Below, piece after piece: positions 43,461-52,472 of a DNA stretch of 64,000 nucleotides (its first letter is position 1; each line of letters opens with the position of its first letter). The notes below the pieces were generated by a model that was not told where the DNA came from, ran no database searches, and saw nothing but the letters and a program-made list of their open reading frames with translations. Position numbers and translations under genes: made by a program. The DNA comes from Methylobacterium sp. NMS14P (lineage in GTDB: Bacteria; Pseudomonadota; Alphaproteobacteria; Rhizobiales; Beijerinckiaceae): positions 3,332,501-3,396,500 of the forward strand of contig NZ_CP087106.1 in assembly GCF_028583545.1 (NCBI RefSeq), in the 5' to 3' direction.

Positions 43461-45794
43461 TCACGCCGCCCGGACAGCCGTGGGGAGGAGCTGACGGCTC
43501 CGCGCCAGCGCCGCGGCCTGCTCGGCCGGCAGCGGCTTGCTGAACAGGTAGCCCTGGAACTCGTGGCAGCCCTGCTCGAGCAGGCAGGCGCGCTGCGCGT
43601 CCGTCTCGACGCCCTCCGCGGTGATCGTCATGTCGAGGCTCGTCGCCATGTCGATGATGGCGTTCACGATCGCCGCCGCGCCGCGCTCCTGCGGCAGGTC
43701 CCGGACGAAGCTCTGGTCGATCTTGATCTTGTCGAAGGCGATGCGGCGCAGGTAGCTCAAGCTCGAATAGCCGGTTCCGAAATCGTCGAGCGACAGCCGC
43801 ACGCCCATCTCGCGCAGCTTCGAGAGCGTGGCGTTGATCGCCGGCGTGGCCTCCAGGAACACCGACTCGGTCACCTCGAGCTCCAGGCGCACGGCGGCCA
43901 GCCCGCTCGCGCGCAGGGCGGACCGGACGAGCTGGGTCAGGTCCGAGTGCCGGAACTGGCGCGGGGACAGGTTGACGGCGATGCGGACATCCCCCGGCCA
44001 GCCGGCCGCGATCTGGCAAGCCTCCCGCAGGATCCACTCGCCCAGCGGGATGATCACCCCGGTCTCCTCCGCGAGGGGGATGAACTCGCCGGGTGAGACG
44101 AAGCCGCGCGCCGGGTGCTTCCACCGGATGAGCGCCTCGAAGCCGCGGACGCGGCATTCCTTGGCCGCCACGATCGGCTGGAAGTAGAGGACGAACTCGT
44201 CCCGATCGAGCGCACCCCGCAGGTCGGCCGTCAGCGCCCTCCGCGCCTCGATCCGCTCGTCCATCTCGGCCTCGTAGAAGCGGTAGCCGTTCCGGCCCTC
44301 GCTCTTCATGCGGTAGAGGGCGAGATCGGCGCGGCGCAGGATCTCCTGGCAGCCGTCCTGCGGGGCGATCGCGATCCCGATGCTGACGCTGACGGTCAGC
44401 CGGATGCCGTCGATGGTGAACGGCGACGCGAGCGCCTCGACGATCCCGTTCGCGAGCGCCTCGATGGCGCGCAGGTCCCGGGCGCTCCGCCCGGTCGCGA
44501 GGACCGCGAACTCGTCGCCGGCGAGGCGGGCGAGCTGGACATCGGAGGCCTCGAAGCTCCGGAGCCGCTCGGCGACCGATTTCAGGAGCTTGTCGCCGGC
44601 CGCGTGGCCGAACGTGTCGTTGACGCTCTTGAACTCGTCGAGGTCGAGGGCCAGCACGGCGAACCGGTCGCCCTGCGCGAGCCGTTCCCGCGCCGATTCC
44701 TGGAGCTGATGGAACAGGACCCGGTTGGGCAGATCGGTGAGGGAATCGTGCAGGGCGAGATACGACAGGCGCTCCTCCGAGCGCCGCTTCTCGGTCACGT
44801 CCGAGCCGACGCCGCGGTAGCCCGAGAAGGCGCCGGCCCGGTTGAAGGTCGGCTTGCCGCTGAGGCACCACGTCCGCCGCTCGCCGGCGATATCGAGCTG
44901 CAGGTGCAGGTTCCGGAAGGCGCGCCGCTCGGCGATGCAGCCCCAGAGCGTGGTGCTCGAGTGGCTCCTGGGCGGCGCGACGGGCGGCAGCAGCAGCCGC
45001 TCCAGCGGCAGGCCCATCAGCTGGCGCTCGGACGAGCCCGCGACCTCGATCAGGCGCGGGGAGACGTGCTGGAGGCGCAGGTCGGCATCCGTCTCCCACA
45101 GCCAGTCGCTGGCGCTTTCCTCGAACTCGTTGAGCAGGAGGTGGGTGAACTCCTGCTGCCGTTCCAGCTCGATCTGCGCGATGACCCGCATCGTCAGGAG
45201 CCGGCTGAGATGCAGGATCGTGAAGCAGATGAAGATCGCGTAGAAGAACAGCAGCACCGCGACGTAGATGTAGAAGGGCTCCCCGGTCGTCGCGAGGGCG
45301 ATGAACGAGCCGAGGATGATCAGGCCGGAATAGCCGATGGCGACCCGGGGCAGCACCGCCGCGCTCATGCCGGTCGCGATCAGGCCCGCGATGCTGGAGG
45401 CGATCAGGAGCCGCCCGTGCGCGTCGGCGCCGGCGAAGAGCATGACCGGGATGGAGGCCAGGAGAAGCCCGTAGGCCTGCGCGGCCAGCACGACCCCCTG
45501 GACGAACGAGGACGGCACCTGGAGGGGCTTGGGGCGGGAGCGCCAGCGCCAGCACTGCTGGAGCGAGACCACCGCCAGCGGCAGGACGAGCGCCTCGAGA
45601 CCGGCGAGGTAGGCGCGATTGGCCGGGTTCCAGAACAGGTAGACGATGACCTGTACGACGCTGAGACTCACAAGAATCGTGAAGGGAACCAGGCGCAGCG
45701 CGACGTCGAGCTGCTCGACGCGGGCGCGCGCGCGAAGGTTCGCGTCGAGTGGATCCGCCTTGCGATCGGTATCGATCAGGAAAGAAATCAACAT
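43461..45794 (-). CDS. PAS-GGDEF-EAL membrane protein (c-di-GMP turnover)
   Basis: A 777-residue protein. About seven helices in the first 200 residues form a membrane sensor. A PAS domain follows ([20 protein letters not shown]). The GGDEF domain reads [20 protein letters not shown] and [10 protein letters not shown] near residue 424, so the catalytic AGDEF is intact. The EAL domain has [10 protein letters not shown] near 551, EVTESVF and [16 protein letters not shown], also intact. It can in principle both make and degrade c-di-GMP. Divergent from a CHASE3 chemoreceptor. Confidence 0.94.
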   Translation of the reverse strand: MLISFLIDTDRKADPLDANLRARARVEQLDVALRLVPFTILVSLSVVQVIVYLFWNPANRAYLAGLEALVLPLAVVSLQQCWRWRSRPKPLQVPSSFVQGVVLAAQAYGLLLASIPVMLFAGADAHGRLLIASSIAGLIATGMSAAVLPRVAIGYSGLIILGSFIALATTGEPFYIYVAVLLFFYAIFICFTILHLSRLLTMRVIAQIELERQQEFTHLLLNEFEESASDWLWETDADLRLQHVSPRLIEVAGSSERQLMGLPLERLLLPPVAPPRSHSSTTLWGCIAERRAFRNLHLQLDIAGERRTWCLSGKPTFNRAGAFSGYRGVGSDVTEKRRSEERLSYLALHDSLTDLPNRVLFHQLQESARERLAQGDRFAVLALDLDEFKSVNDTFGHAAGDKLLKSVAERLRSFEASDVQLARLAGDEFAVLATGRSARDLRAIEALANGIVEALASPFTIDGIRLTVSVSIGIAIAPQDGCQEILRRADLALYRMKSEGRNGYRFYEAEMDERIEARRALTADLRGALDRDEFVLYFQPIVAAKECRVRGFEALIRWKHPARGFVSPGEFIPLAEETGVIIPLGEWILREACQIAAGWPGDVRIAVNLSPRQFRHSDLTQLVRSALRASGLAAVRLELEVTESVFLEATPAINATLSKLREMGVRLSLDDFGTGYSSLSYLRRIAFDKIKIDQSFVRDLPQERGAAAIVNAIIDMATSLDMTITAEGVETDAQRACLLEQGCHEFQGYLFSKPLPAEQAAALARSRQLLPTAVRAA

Positions 45795-45878
45795 CTCGCG
45801 GGACGCAAACGCCTTCCGAAAAAGCTTTACGATCGAAAACTGGGGCTATGGCTGTTTAGATGCATACACGATCGCTCG

Positions 45879-45903
45879 CTTGCACAAGTACAAGTCGCTT
45901 GTA
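45879..45903. promoter_or_regulatory. Double inverted repeat between c-di-GMP gene and chemoreceptor gene
   Basis: CTTG-CA-CAAG (45879-45888) is followed directly by TACAAG-TCG-CTTGTA (45889-45903). Both arms share CAAG/CTTG. They sit in an AT-richer 235 bp region between the divergent genes, so they look like an operator for a dimeric regulator of one or both. Confidence 0.5.
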
Positions 45904-46029
45904 GGTTTACAACTCGTAAATATCGGGGCGAGGCGCGAGGAAGCGGCTCGCGTCGGCCGGTCGGCGGCGCTAAGAGGCGAGCGTGTACCGGTCGCGGCCC
46001 GGACAGAGGCGTCCGCAGGGCCGAGCAGG

Positions 46030-47661
46030 ATGAAGCAGACCATGCCGCAAACGCTCGGACTCAACCGCATCTTGGGCGGTGCGATCGGTGTCATCGCCGT
46101 GGTGTCGGTCCTGACAAGCGGCGCGGTCCTGATCACGGCCGATCAGCTGCGCGACGCGACCGATGCCCGGAGCCGGTCCAACCAGCTGATCCGCGCCCTC
46201 GACGGCTTCCGCGCGGCCATGCTCAATCAGGAGACCGGACTGCGCGGCTACCTGATCACGGGCCGCGACGGCAGCCTGGAGCCTTACCGCACGGGCCGTC
46301 AGACGCTCGACGAGGCGATCGACCGGCTCAGGAGCCTGATCGGCCAGGATCCCGAGCGGACGCGCCTCCTGGCCGACGCCGTGGCGGCGGCCCGCAGCTG
46401 GCAGACCGAGGTCGGCGAAGTCGCCGTCCGGATCGCGGCCGATCCGGCGACGCGGGACGAGGCTGTCCACATCGAGGCGGACGGTCAAGGCAAGCGGCTG
46501 TTCGATACCTTCCGCGAGAAGCTCGCGGCCATCGAGGGCCTCGAAGGGGCGGTGCGGGCCGGGCTGGCCGAGCGCGTCGCCCGGGGCGAGCGCAACGAGG
46601 GCCTCGCCCTCTGGGGCGGAACGCTGATCACGCTGCTGATCTGCCTGGGCATCGGAGTCGCCATCAACCGCCTCGTCGTCCGGCCGCTGGTGGGGGTGAT
46701 GGGCTTCGTGGGACGGGTCGGCGAGGGTGACCTGTCGAGCAAGCTCGATGTCCGCGCCGGGGGCGAAGTCGGCCGTCTGAGTACGACGCTGAACACGATG
46801 GTCGCGGGTCTGTCGGACCTGGCGCGGACGAACCGGGCGGCGACGGCGGACCTGAACGCGGCCGCGGCCGAGATCCGCGCCTCGGCGCAGGAGCAGGCGG
46901 CCTCGGTCGAGCAGCAGTTCGCGGCCGTGCAGGAGACCGCCGCCACGGTGGACGAGATCACCCACTCGGGCGCGCAGATCTCCAAGCGCGCCACCGAGGT
47001 GATCGCCACCGCGCAGGCGACCGCCCAGACCTCGCGCCAGGGCCTGCGCGCGGTCTCCGACACCGCCAAGGCCATGGACGCGATCCGCGAGCAGGCGGAG
47101 GCGGTGGCCGGCAACATCGTCAGCCTGTCGGAGAAGACCCAGACGATCGGCGACATCATCGAGACGGTCAACGACATCTCGGAGCGCACGCACCTGCTGG
47201 CGCTCAACGCCGCCATCGAGGCGGCCGCGGCCGGGGAGAGCGGGCGCAGCTTCGCGGTGGTGGCCTCGGAGATGAAGCTCCTGGCCGACCAGGCGAAGGC
47301 GGCGACCGGTCAGGTGCGGGGGATCCTGGGCGAGATCCAGCGGGGCATCAACACGTCGGTGATGCTGACCGAGGAGGCGGTCAAGCGCGCGGCGGCCGGC
47401 AAGACGCGCTCGGACACGACGCAGCGCACGATCGAGGAGATCACCGCGCGGGTGGAGGAGAACGTGCAGACGTTCCAGCAGATCGTGGCCTCGACCAACC
47501 AGCAGCAGCTGGGCATCGAGCAGGTGATGGGGGCGCTGCAGAACATCCGCCAGGCCAGCCAGCAGACGGCGGCCGGCACGCGGCAGGTCGAGGCGGCCTC
47601 CGCCAACCTCACCGAGCTCGCCCAGGCCCTCATGGCCCTGGCCGAGCGATACCGGCACTGA
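46030..47661 (+). CDS. Methyl-accepting chemotaxis protein with CHASE3 sensor
   Basis: A 543-residue chemoreceptor. One helix ([17 protein letters not shown]) precedes a CHASE3-type periplasmic domain: [20 protein letters not shown] is its signature. A second helix ([17 protein letters not shown]), HAMP and a signalling domain ([20 protein letters not shown]) follow. Ligand unknown. ATG 46030 follows CAGG; ATG 46042 is possible. The longer frame from 45646 is antisense to the divergent gene. Confidence 0.93.
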   Translation: MKQTMPQTLGLNRILGGAIGVIAVVSVLTSGAVLITADQLRDATDARSRSNQLIRALDGFRAAMLNQETGLRGYLITGRDGSLEPYRTGRQTLDEAIDRLRSLIGQDPERTRLLADAVAAARSWQTEVGEVAVRIAADPATRDEAVHIEADGQGKRLFDTFREKLAAIEGLEGAVRAGLAERVARGERNEGLALWGGTLITLLICLGIGVAINRLVVRPLVGVMGFVGRVGEGDLSSKLDVRAGGEVGRLSTTLNTMVAGLSDLARTNRAATADLNAAAAEIRASAQEQAASVEQQFAAVQETAATVDEITHSGAQISKRATEVIATAQATAQTSRQGLRAVSDTAKAMDAIREQAEAVAGNIVSLSEKTQTIGDIIETVNDISERTHLLALNAAIEAAAAGESGRSFAVVASEMKLLADQAKAATGQVRGILGEIQRGINTSVMLTEEAVKRAAAGKTRSDTTQRTIEEITARVEENVQTFQQIVASTNQQQLGIEQVMGALQNIRQASQQTAAGTRQVEAASANLTELAQALMALAERYRH

Positions 47662-47757
47662 GGTCCCGCCCGGACCGAGCCGCTCCGGCGACGGCCCCGT
47701 CGTCGGGACCGTGTCCCCACCGTCGGGCCGCTCCGGATCGGCGGAGCCCGGAGGAAC

Positions 47758-48030
47758 TCAGCCGCGATGCGCCGGTCGATGGGGCGCCTGCCGGCGGGAG
47801 GCGGTAGCGGCGCGCCCGCGGGCTGCCCGGACGCGCACGATGTCGGCCATCCCGACCGGCCGCGGCGGAGCCTCGCCGGTGAACGGCATCCGGCTGCGGA
47901 CATCACCGTAATAGTCGGACCCGCCCATCCCGAATCCGCCGGCGACGACGGGTCCGTCGAGGAGCGGCTCTCCGGCCGAAGCTCCGGTGCTGACGAGGAC
48001 GAGGAGAGGGACCGCGAGGAGGAAGCGCAT
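47758..48030 (-). CDS. Small secreted protein, unknown
   Basis: A 90-residue protein with a short signal peptide (RFLLAVPLLVLVSTGASAGE). The mature part is Gly/Arg-rich (VAGGFGMGGSDYYGDVRSRM). No family. Located between the chemoreceptor and the SGNH hydrolase gene. The length and Arg-rich tail keep confidence moderate. Confidence 0.55.
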   Translation of the reverse strand: MRFLLAVPLLVLVSTGASAGEPLLDGPVVAGGFGMGGSDYYGDVRSRMPFTGEAPPRPVGMADIVRVRAARGRAATASRRQAPHRPAHRG

Positions 48031-48110
48031 GATCGCATGCGTACACCGACCTGCGTCAGCTTTGCGACGGCGCAGGTCACGATGGCGTGCGCGCGGCCGG
48101 AGGGGCGCCG

Positions 48111-49046
48111 TCAGGTGTCCGGGTCGCTGCCGCGATAGCGCGTCGGATGCGCGTGCGACTTCTGCCAGCCGGTCCGCCCCTGGGCGAAGCCGACCTCCAG
48201 GAAGTGGACCAGCGGGTTGACGCCCGCCACGCGGACATCCGGGTTCGCGTCGAGATACCCGTCGGTGCTGAAATGCCCGCTCGGATCACGGCCCTCGCGC
48301 CAGCCGACATCGAGGTAGTGTCGCGCCAGTCCTTCGGGGTACCGGCACGTGTCGGCGTACCAGCTCCTGTAGTACTCTTCATCGAAACCCGGGAGTGGAC
48401 TCTGCAGGTAGCGCTCGAGCCCATATCGATCGCGGATGTGGCCGGTGATGCGCGCGGCGACAGCCCCGTAATCGCGCAGATGCATCCCGTCGATGAAGGC
48501 CTGATCCTCGGCCAGCCCGAACCGGGTCCCGCGCAGCGGCACGAACGGGTCGAAGAACGAGACGCCCCGGCTCACGCACACGTCGCGGAGGAGATCCGAA
48601 TACACCTCGACCGCCGCGGGGTCGCGCTCGGAAGCCTTCGACACCGGCGTGGGCGGCAGAGCCGAGACCAGCGTGTCGAGGGTCCAGGTCTGGAAGCGAT
48701 CGACGATGCGGCTCGCCTGGCTGACGAAGTCGTCGGTCGCCGACTTCGTGAGCGCCGACGGCGAGCGGATGTCGTTGGTCCCGATGATCAGGATCGCGAG
48801 GAAGGCCGGCAAGGGCGCGCTCAGCAGGTCGAGGGCGCGGCGACAGGAGCCTACCGTGGCATCCGCGAGACCGACATTCAGGACGGGACGCGAAACGACC
48901 GGTCGCGGCATGTGAAACGCGTGCGAATCACCGGCGAGAACGATGCAGCCGCTCGGCGCAGCGTCGAGGACGGCCTGGACGTGGCCGATCTTGTGACGTC
49001 GGAGGGCGCCGCTGCGAAGCGCCCTCACGGCCTCGGAAAAACCCAT
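48111..49046 (-). CDS. SGNH/GDSL-like hydrolase with C-terminal glycan-type repeats
   Basis: A 311-residue protein. Block I is IVLAGDSHAFHM (nucleophile serine), a GTND block is LIIGTNDIRS, and block V is IDGMHLRDYG (Asp and His). So the SGNH triad is present. The C-terminal 80 residues (YADTCRYPEGLARHYLDVGW, then DANPDVRVAGVNPLVHFLEV) are the repeat type seen attached to glycosyltransferases and polysaccharide enzymes. It may deacylate a surface glycan. ATG 49046 was chosen; a longer frame from 49322 exists. Confidence 0.75.
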   Translation of the reverse strand: MGFSEAVRALRSGALRRHKIGHVQAVLDAAPSGCIVLAGDSHAFHMPRPVVSRPVLNVGLADATVGSCRRALDLLSAPLPAFLAILIIGTNDIRSPSALTKSATDDFVSQASRIVDRFQTWTLDTLVSALPPTPVSKASERDPAAVEVYSDLLRDVCVSRGVSFFDPFVPLRGTRFGLAEDQAFIDGMHLRDYGAVAARITGHIRDRYGLERYLQSPLPGFDEEYYRSWYADTCRYPEGLARHYLDVGWREGRDPSGHFSTDGYLDANPDVRVAGVNPLVHFLEVGFAQGRTGWQKSHAHPTRYRGSDPDT

Positions 49047-49322
49047 ACGAATCTTGAACACCGCCCCCGCGTCCCGCACCGTAGGAGGCTCAGTTTTCCC
49101 AAGTCCAGTCCTTCCCGAGCGCGGCGCCGCTTTTTGACGCCGGCGGTGTTGCCGGGTGACAGAGGCCGTCACGCCCGACGGATCGTGAATGCTGGCCGGC
49201 GGCGGAACCGATTTCGCCGGTGCGCTGTTGTCGACCCCTCGGCGATCGTGCAATTGAGCCGCCCCTGCCGGCGCCGTCGACCGCCACGAATCCGCCTCGT
49301 GCTCTCGTCCTTGTTCAATCAC

Positions 49323-50600
49323 ATGGTCCGCGGCTACTTATCGTTCACGCCTTTCAAGCTGAGAGACCTTCATCCGGCGCCGGTGGCGCGGCGACACGTC
49401 TTTTTCATCCACGGATTCGACGCGCGCAGCGGCATCCGCTTCCCCGCTTTCTTCAAGCGGGAACTCCACCGTCACACGGCGCGGTTCGGGGCGATGCCGC
49501 GCGCGGTCTCGGAGATCCGGACCGATCCCGACGGTCTGAGCCGGAGCTGGACGGTCGACGCGCCGGCCGACGGGGATGGCGCGGCCGTCCGCTGCGAGAC
49601 CCTGATCTGGAGCGACATCGTCCATTCGGATCTCGCCCGTCCCGCGTCGCGCAAGTTGGCGCTGCTGGCCCGGAGCGTCGTGTCGGGGCTCGCGCAGGGA
49701 TTGTTCTTCAAGACGTCCCGGTTCGGATGGCCCTACACCCTGCTGAGCGCCTTCCCGTTCTTCGTCGCCTTCGTGGCCCCGGCGCTGCTGCTCGCGCTCG
49801 GCACCGCGATCTTCGCCGCCGTCGGCCCGTCGGGGGTGACGGAAACGGTCTGCGTGGTGCTGCTTCTCGCCGCCGCCGCGATCGCGCTCCTGTACGGCGC
49901 CAAGAAGGTGCTGGGGCGCCTGTTCTTCTGGCACATCCTGAGCATTCGCATCTTCTTCTGGCAGCATGCGACCGGCCGGCGACCGGATTACGTGGACCGG
50001 ATCGCGGTCTTCCGGGACCGTGTCCTGGCCGAACTGGCGCACTGGCGCGCGAACCCCGCGGACGCGCCCGACGAGGTCATGATCGTCGGGCATTCCCTGG
50101 GCGCCGCCATGGCGGTCGAGGTGGCCGCGCAGGTCCTCGCGCGCCTCGGGACCGACGAGCGAGCGCATCCGCGACTGTCCCTGGTCACGCTGGGCTCGGG
50201 CCTGCCCTTCGTCGCGCTCCAGCACGAGGCCCGCGCGTTGCGCCGGGACATCGCGTCGCTCGTCTTCAGCGACCGCATCGTCTGGTGCGACTACCAGGCG
50301 CCCCAGGACTGGCTCAACTGCTACGGTTTTAACCCGATCTTCGATCTCGGATTCGGGAGACCGGCGTTCCTCGCCTGCAACCCGCTCATTCGCTCCGCCG
50401 GGGTCAAGGACAGGATCCCGGAGGACGACTACAAGCGCCTGCGCCTCAAGCCCTTCCACATGCACTTCCAGTTCCTGAAAGCCAATTTCAGGCCGGGCGA
50501 GTACGATTTCTTCGAGATGATTCTCGGCCGGCAATCGCTGCTCGACCGCGCCCTGAGGCCGATCTGCCGCCGCGCCGCCCCGCCCGCGCAGGGCGCGTGA
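49323..50600 (+). CDS. Membrane-bound alpha/beta-hydrolase (lipase-like), unknown
   Basis: A 425-residue protein. The N-terminal oxyanion region is HVFFIHGFDARSG, the nucleophile elbow is MIVGHSLGAAMAVEVA. Between them are two hydrophobic helices (FFVAFVAPALLLALGTAIF and VVLLLAAAAIALLYG). This insertion is unusual for hydrolases and places the enzyme in the membrane. A histidine candidate is in KPFHMHFQF. Substrate unknown. ATG 49323 chosen; GTG 49299 would add a few residues. It is divergent from the SGNH gene. Confidence 0.7.
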   Translation: MVRGYLSFTPFKLRDLHPAPVARRHVFFIHGFDARSGIRFPAFFKRELHRHTARFGAMPRAVSEIRTDPDGLSRSWTVDAPADGDGAAVRCETLIWSDIVHSDLARPASRKLALLARSVVSGLAQGLFFKTSRFGWPYTLLSAFPFFVAFVAPALLLALGTAIFAAVGPSGVTETVCVVLLLAAAAIALLYGAKKVLGRLFFWHILSIRIFFWQHATGRRPDYVDRIAVFRDRVLAELAHWRANPADAPDEVMIVGHSLGAAMAVEVAAQVLARLGTDERAHPRLSLVTLGSGLPFVALQHEARALRRDIASLVFSDRIVWCDYQAPQDWLNCYGFNPIFDLGFGRPAFLACNPLIRSAGVKDRIPEDDYKRLRLKPFHMHFQFLKANFRPGEYDFFEMILGRQSLLDRALRPICRRAAPPAQGA

Positions 50601-50757
50601 CCCGGTCCGCAATCGACGGGCCGCGCTCGCGCCAGCGCTCGTGAAGGGTCCGGACACCATCCGGCGGACCGGGGCGCCGGATATCAGACGGCCACATTCG
50701 CGTCGTCAGCCTCCGCCGGGGTGCCGCGGTGTCTCGGTGGCGGGGGCGGAGCGAGGA

Positions 50758-52197
50758 ATGGGTGTGAGCGTAGTGCCGGGCTTCGTTGCGCCGAAGGGCG
50801 CTCTCGTCGGGATGCTGGTGGCGGCGCTCGCCGCGCCGGTCACGGGCGAGGCCGGCTGGAAGGGGCCGGAGGCGCAACCGCTGTTCGTCAACGAGGCCAA
50901 TCCGGCCGGCTACAACTACGCGCCGAGCGTCATCACCGAGAACGGGACGACCGACATCTGGTGGTGCGGCCAGGGCAAGACCGACGTCATCTTCCACCGC
51001 TCCTACACGCCGCAGACCGGCTTCTCGCCGGCGCGGATCGTGTTCCAGCCGACTCCCGGCTCCTGGAACCGGCAGTACGTCTGTGATCCCAGCGTGATCC
51101 GAGGGCGCTTCATCAACCCGGCGAACGGACAGACCTACACCTACGCAATGTACTACTCAGGGGCCGACAATCTGCCCGGAAACAACAACCAGACGGGCCT
51201 CGCCTTCTCGAACGACAAGGTGACGTGGGTCGACTATCCGGAGCCGGTCATCAAGCCGATCAATCCCGTGGTCGCGCAGGGCAATTACGGCACCGGCCAG
51301 CCGGCGACCTTCTCGGACGGGCGGTCGGGGCTGTTCGTCTTCACGACGGATCTCACAGGGCCGCAGGGCGTGCGCGGCTTCGGGGACCTCTACGTGCGGC
51401 ACACGGCCGACGGCGTGCATTTCGGGGCACCGGCGCGCGTTCCCAACGTCACGGCCGACGGCGCGACCATCAACCCGAACTCGGATTTCGCCTACGATCC
51501 CAGGGCCGGCGAGGTCTACGTCATCACCGGGCTGCCGGGTCGCGTGTGCCAGCAGGTGGCCTGCAAGGATCCGGGGCGCAATCCCGACCGGGAAACCTAC
51601 CAGATGGGGCTTTTCAAGATGCCCCTGAAGGCCGTGCTGAGCGGGGCACCGGCGGCTTGGAGGCCCCTGGGATACCTGAATTCCGACGTCACCGGCTTCT
51701 ACCTGAACCACAGCCCCGGCTTCCAGCGCGACGGAACCGGATACCTCACGCCGTTCCTGCCGGACGTCACGGTGTTCTTCTCGGGCGGCGACCCCTACCC
51801 CGGCACGTGGCGGATCGCCGAGGCGCGGCGGCCGAGCGGCGCCGACCGCCTCCCGCTGCAGCGCGCCTTCGGGCCCGGCGGGCACTGGGTGACGACCGGC
51901 TATATCGGTCCGGGCTACACGATCGAGCGCAGCGTCGGCACCGCGTTGACGATCCCGGCGCCCGGGACCGCGATGCTGATGAGCTGCGCGGCGGGGCAGG
52001 ACCACTTCCTCAGCCGGGACCCGAGATGCGAGGGACAGACACCCCTCGGGCAGACCGGCTACGTCTACGAGGCGCGCAGGCCGGGCAGCCACCCGATCTA
52101 CCGCTGCATCGCCGGCGGCCGCGATCATTTCGTGTCGACCGCACCGGACTGTGAGGGACACACGTCCGAAGGTTTGCTCGGCTACGCCCTCGACTGA
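50758..52197 (+). CDS. Secreted beta-propeller (GH43/32-like) protein with DUF5648-like repeats
   Basis: A 479-residue protein with a signal peptide (LVGMLVAALAAPVTGEAG). The body has repeated strands typical of five-bladed glycosidases (IWWCGQGKTDVIFHRSYT, YAMYYSGADN, GLAFSNDKVTWVDYPEPVI, GDLYVRHTADGVHFG). The C-terminal 70 residues hold two repeats of the type C-x-x-G-x-DHF-x-S-x-x-x-x-CEG (QDHFLSRDPRCEG and RDHFVSTAPDCEG), similar to DUF5648. It is probably an extracellular polysaccharide-binding or -cleaving protein. The catalytic acids cannot be assigned. Confidence 0.7.
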   Translation: MGVSVVPGFVAPKGALVGMLVAALAAPVTGEAGWKGPEAQPLFVNEANPAGYNYAPSVITENGTTDIWWCGQGKTDVIFHRSYTPQTGFSPARIVFQPTPGSWNRQYVCDPSVIRGRFINPANGQTYTYAMYYSGADNLPGNNNQTGLAFSNDKVTWVDYPEPVIKPINPVVAQGNYGTGQPATFSDGRSGLFVFTTDLTGPQGVRGFGDLYVRHTADGVHFGAPARVPNVTADGATINPNSDFAYDPRAGEVYVITGLPGRVCQQVACKDPGRNPDRETYQMGLFKMPLKAVLSGAPAAWRPLGYLNSDVTGFYLNHSPGFQRDGTGYLTPFLPDVTVFFSGGDPYPGTWRIAEARRPSGADRLPLQRAFGPGGHWVTTGYIGPGYTIERSVGTALTIPAPGTAMLMSCAAGQDHFLSRDPRCEGQTPLGQTGYVYEARRPGSHPIYRCIAGGRDHFVSTAPDCEGHTSEGLLGYALD

Positions 52198-52375
52198 GCT
52201 CGCGCCGCACGGCGCGACGCAGCGACTGGATCGACCATGTGTCCCGTGCGGCGGCGGGCGGATCGCGCCTACGCAAGTCTCCGTTGGCATCCCGGCCCGC
52301 GCGTGCGTGACCGATGCCGCGCGGGACAAGCTCGCGCGCGACGGCCGTACATTTCGCGGTAACGCTACCGATTCG

Positions 52376-52389
52376 GCGAGAATACTCGC
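52376..52389. repeat. Inverted repeat before the CtrA site
   Basis: GCGAG-AATA-CTCGC, five-base arms, ending four bases before the TTAA-N7-TTAA site of flagellin 2. It may be part of the same regulatory region. Confidence 0.35.
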
Positions 52390-52393
52390 GCAG

Positions 52394-52408
52394 TTAATTC
52401 AGACTTAA
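52394..52408 (+). promoter_or_regulatory. Perfect CtrA-type site upstream of flagellin 2
   Basis: TTAA-TTCAGAC-TTAA, followed by CC, is an exact match to the CtrA recognition consensus of alphaproteobacteria. It lies 64 bases before the flagellin start, where an activator site would be expected. CtrA controls flagellar genes in many relatives. The family relation is known; the binding here is inferred. Confidence 0.6.
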
Positions 52409-52432
52409 CCCTAACCGGTATTCTTAGGCATC

Positions 52433-52445
52433 CCCGAGAATCGGG
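52433..52445 (+). promoter_or_regulatory. Flagellin 2 leader hairpin
   Basis: CCCGA-GAA-TCGGG, perfect 5-bp stem, 27 bases before the start. The flagellin 1 leader has an equivalent stem (ACCCG-AGAAA-CGGGT) 25 bases before its start, though the DNA around it differs. Confidence 0.45.
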
Positions 52446-52472
52446 TTGCTCCGGTTGGAAAGATAGCGATCC

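Noticed and set aside
43378..45555. Long minus frame over the GGDEF-EAL gene in another frame
   Set aside because: Out-of-frame shadow; the real frame carries all catalytic motifs.
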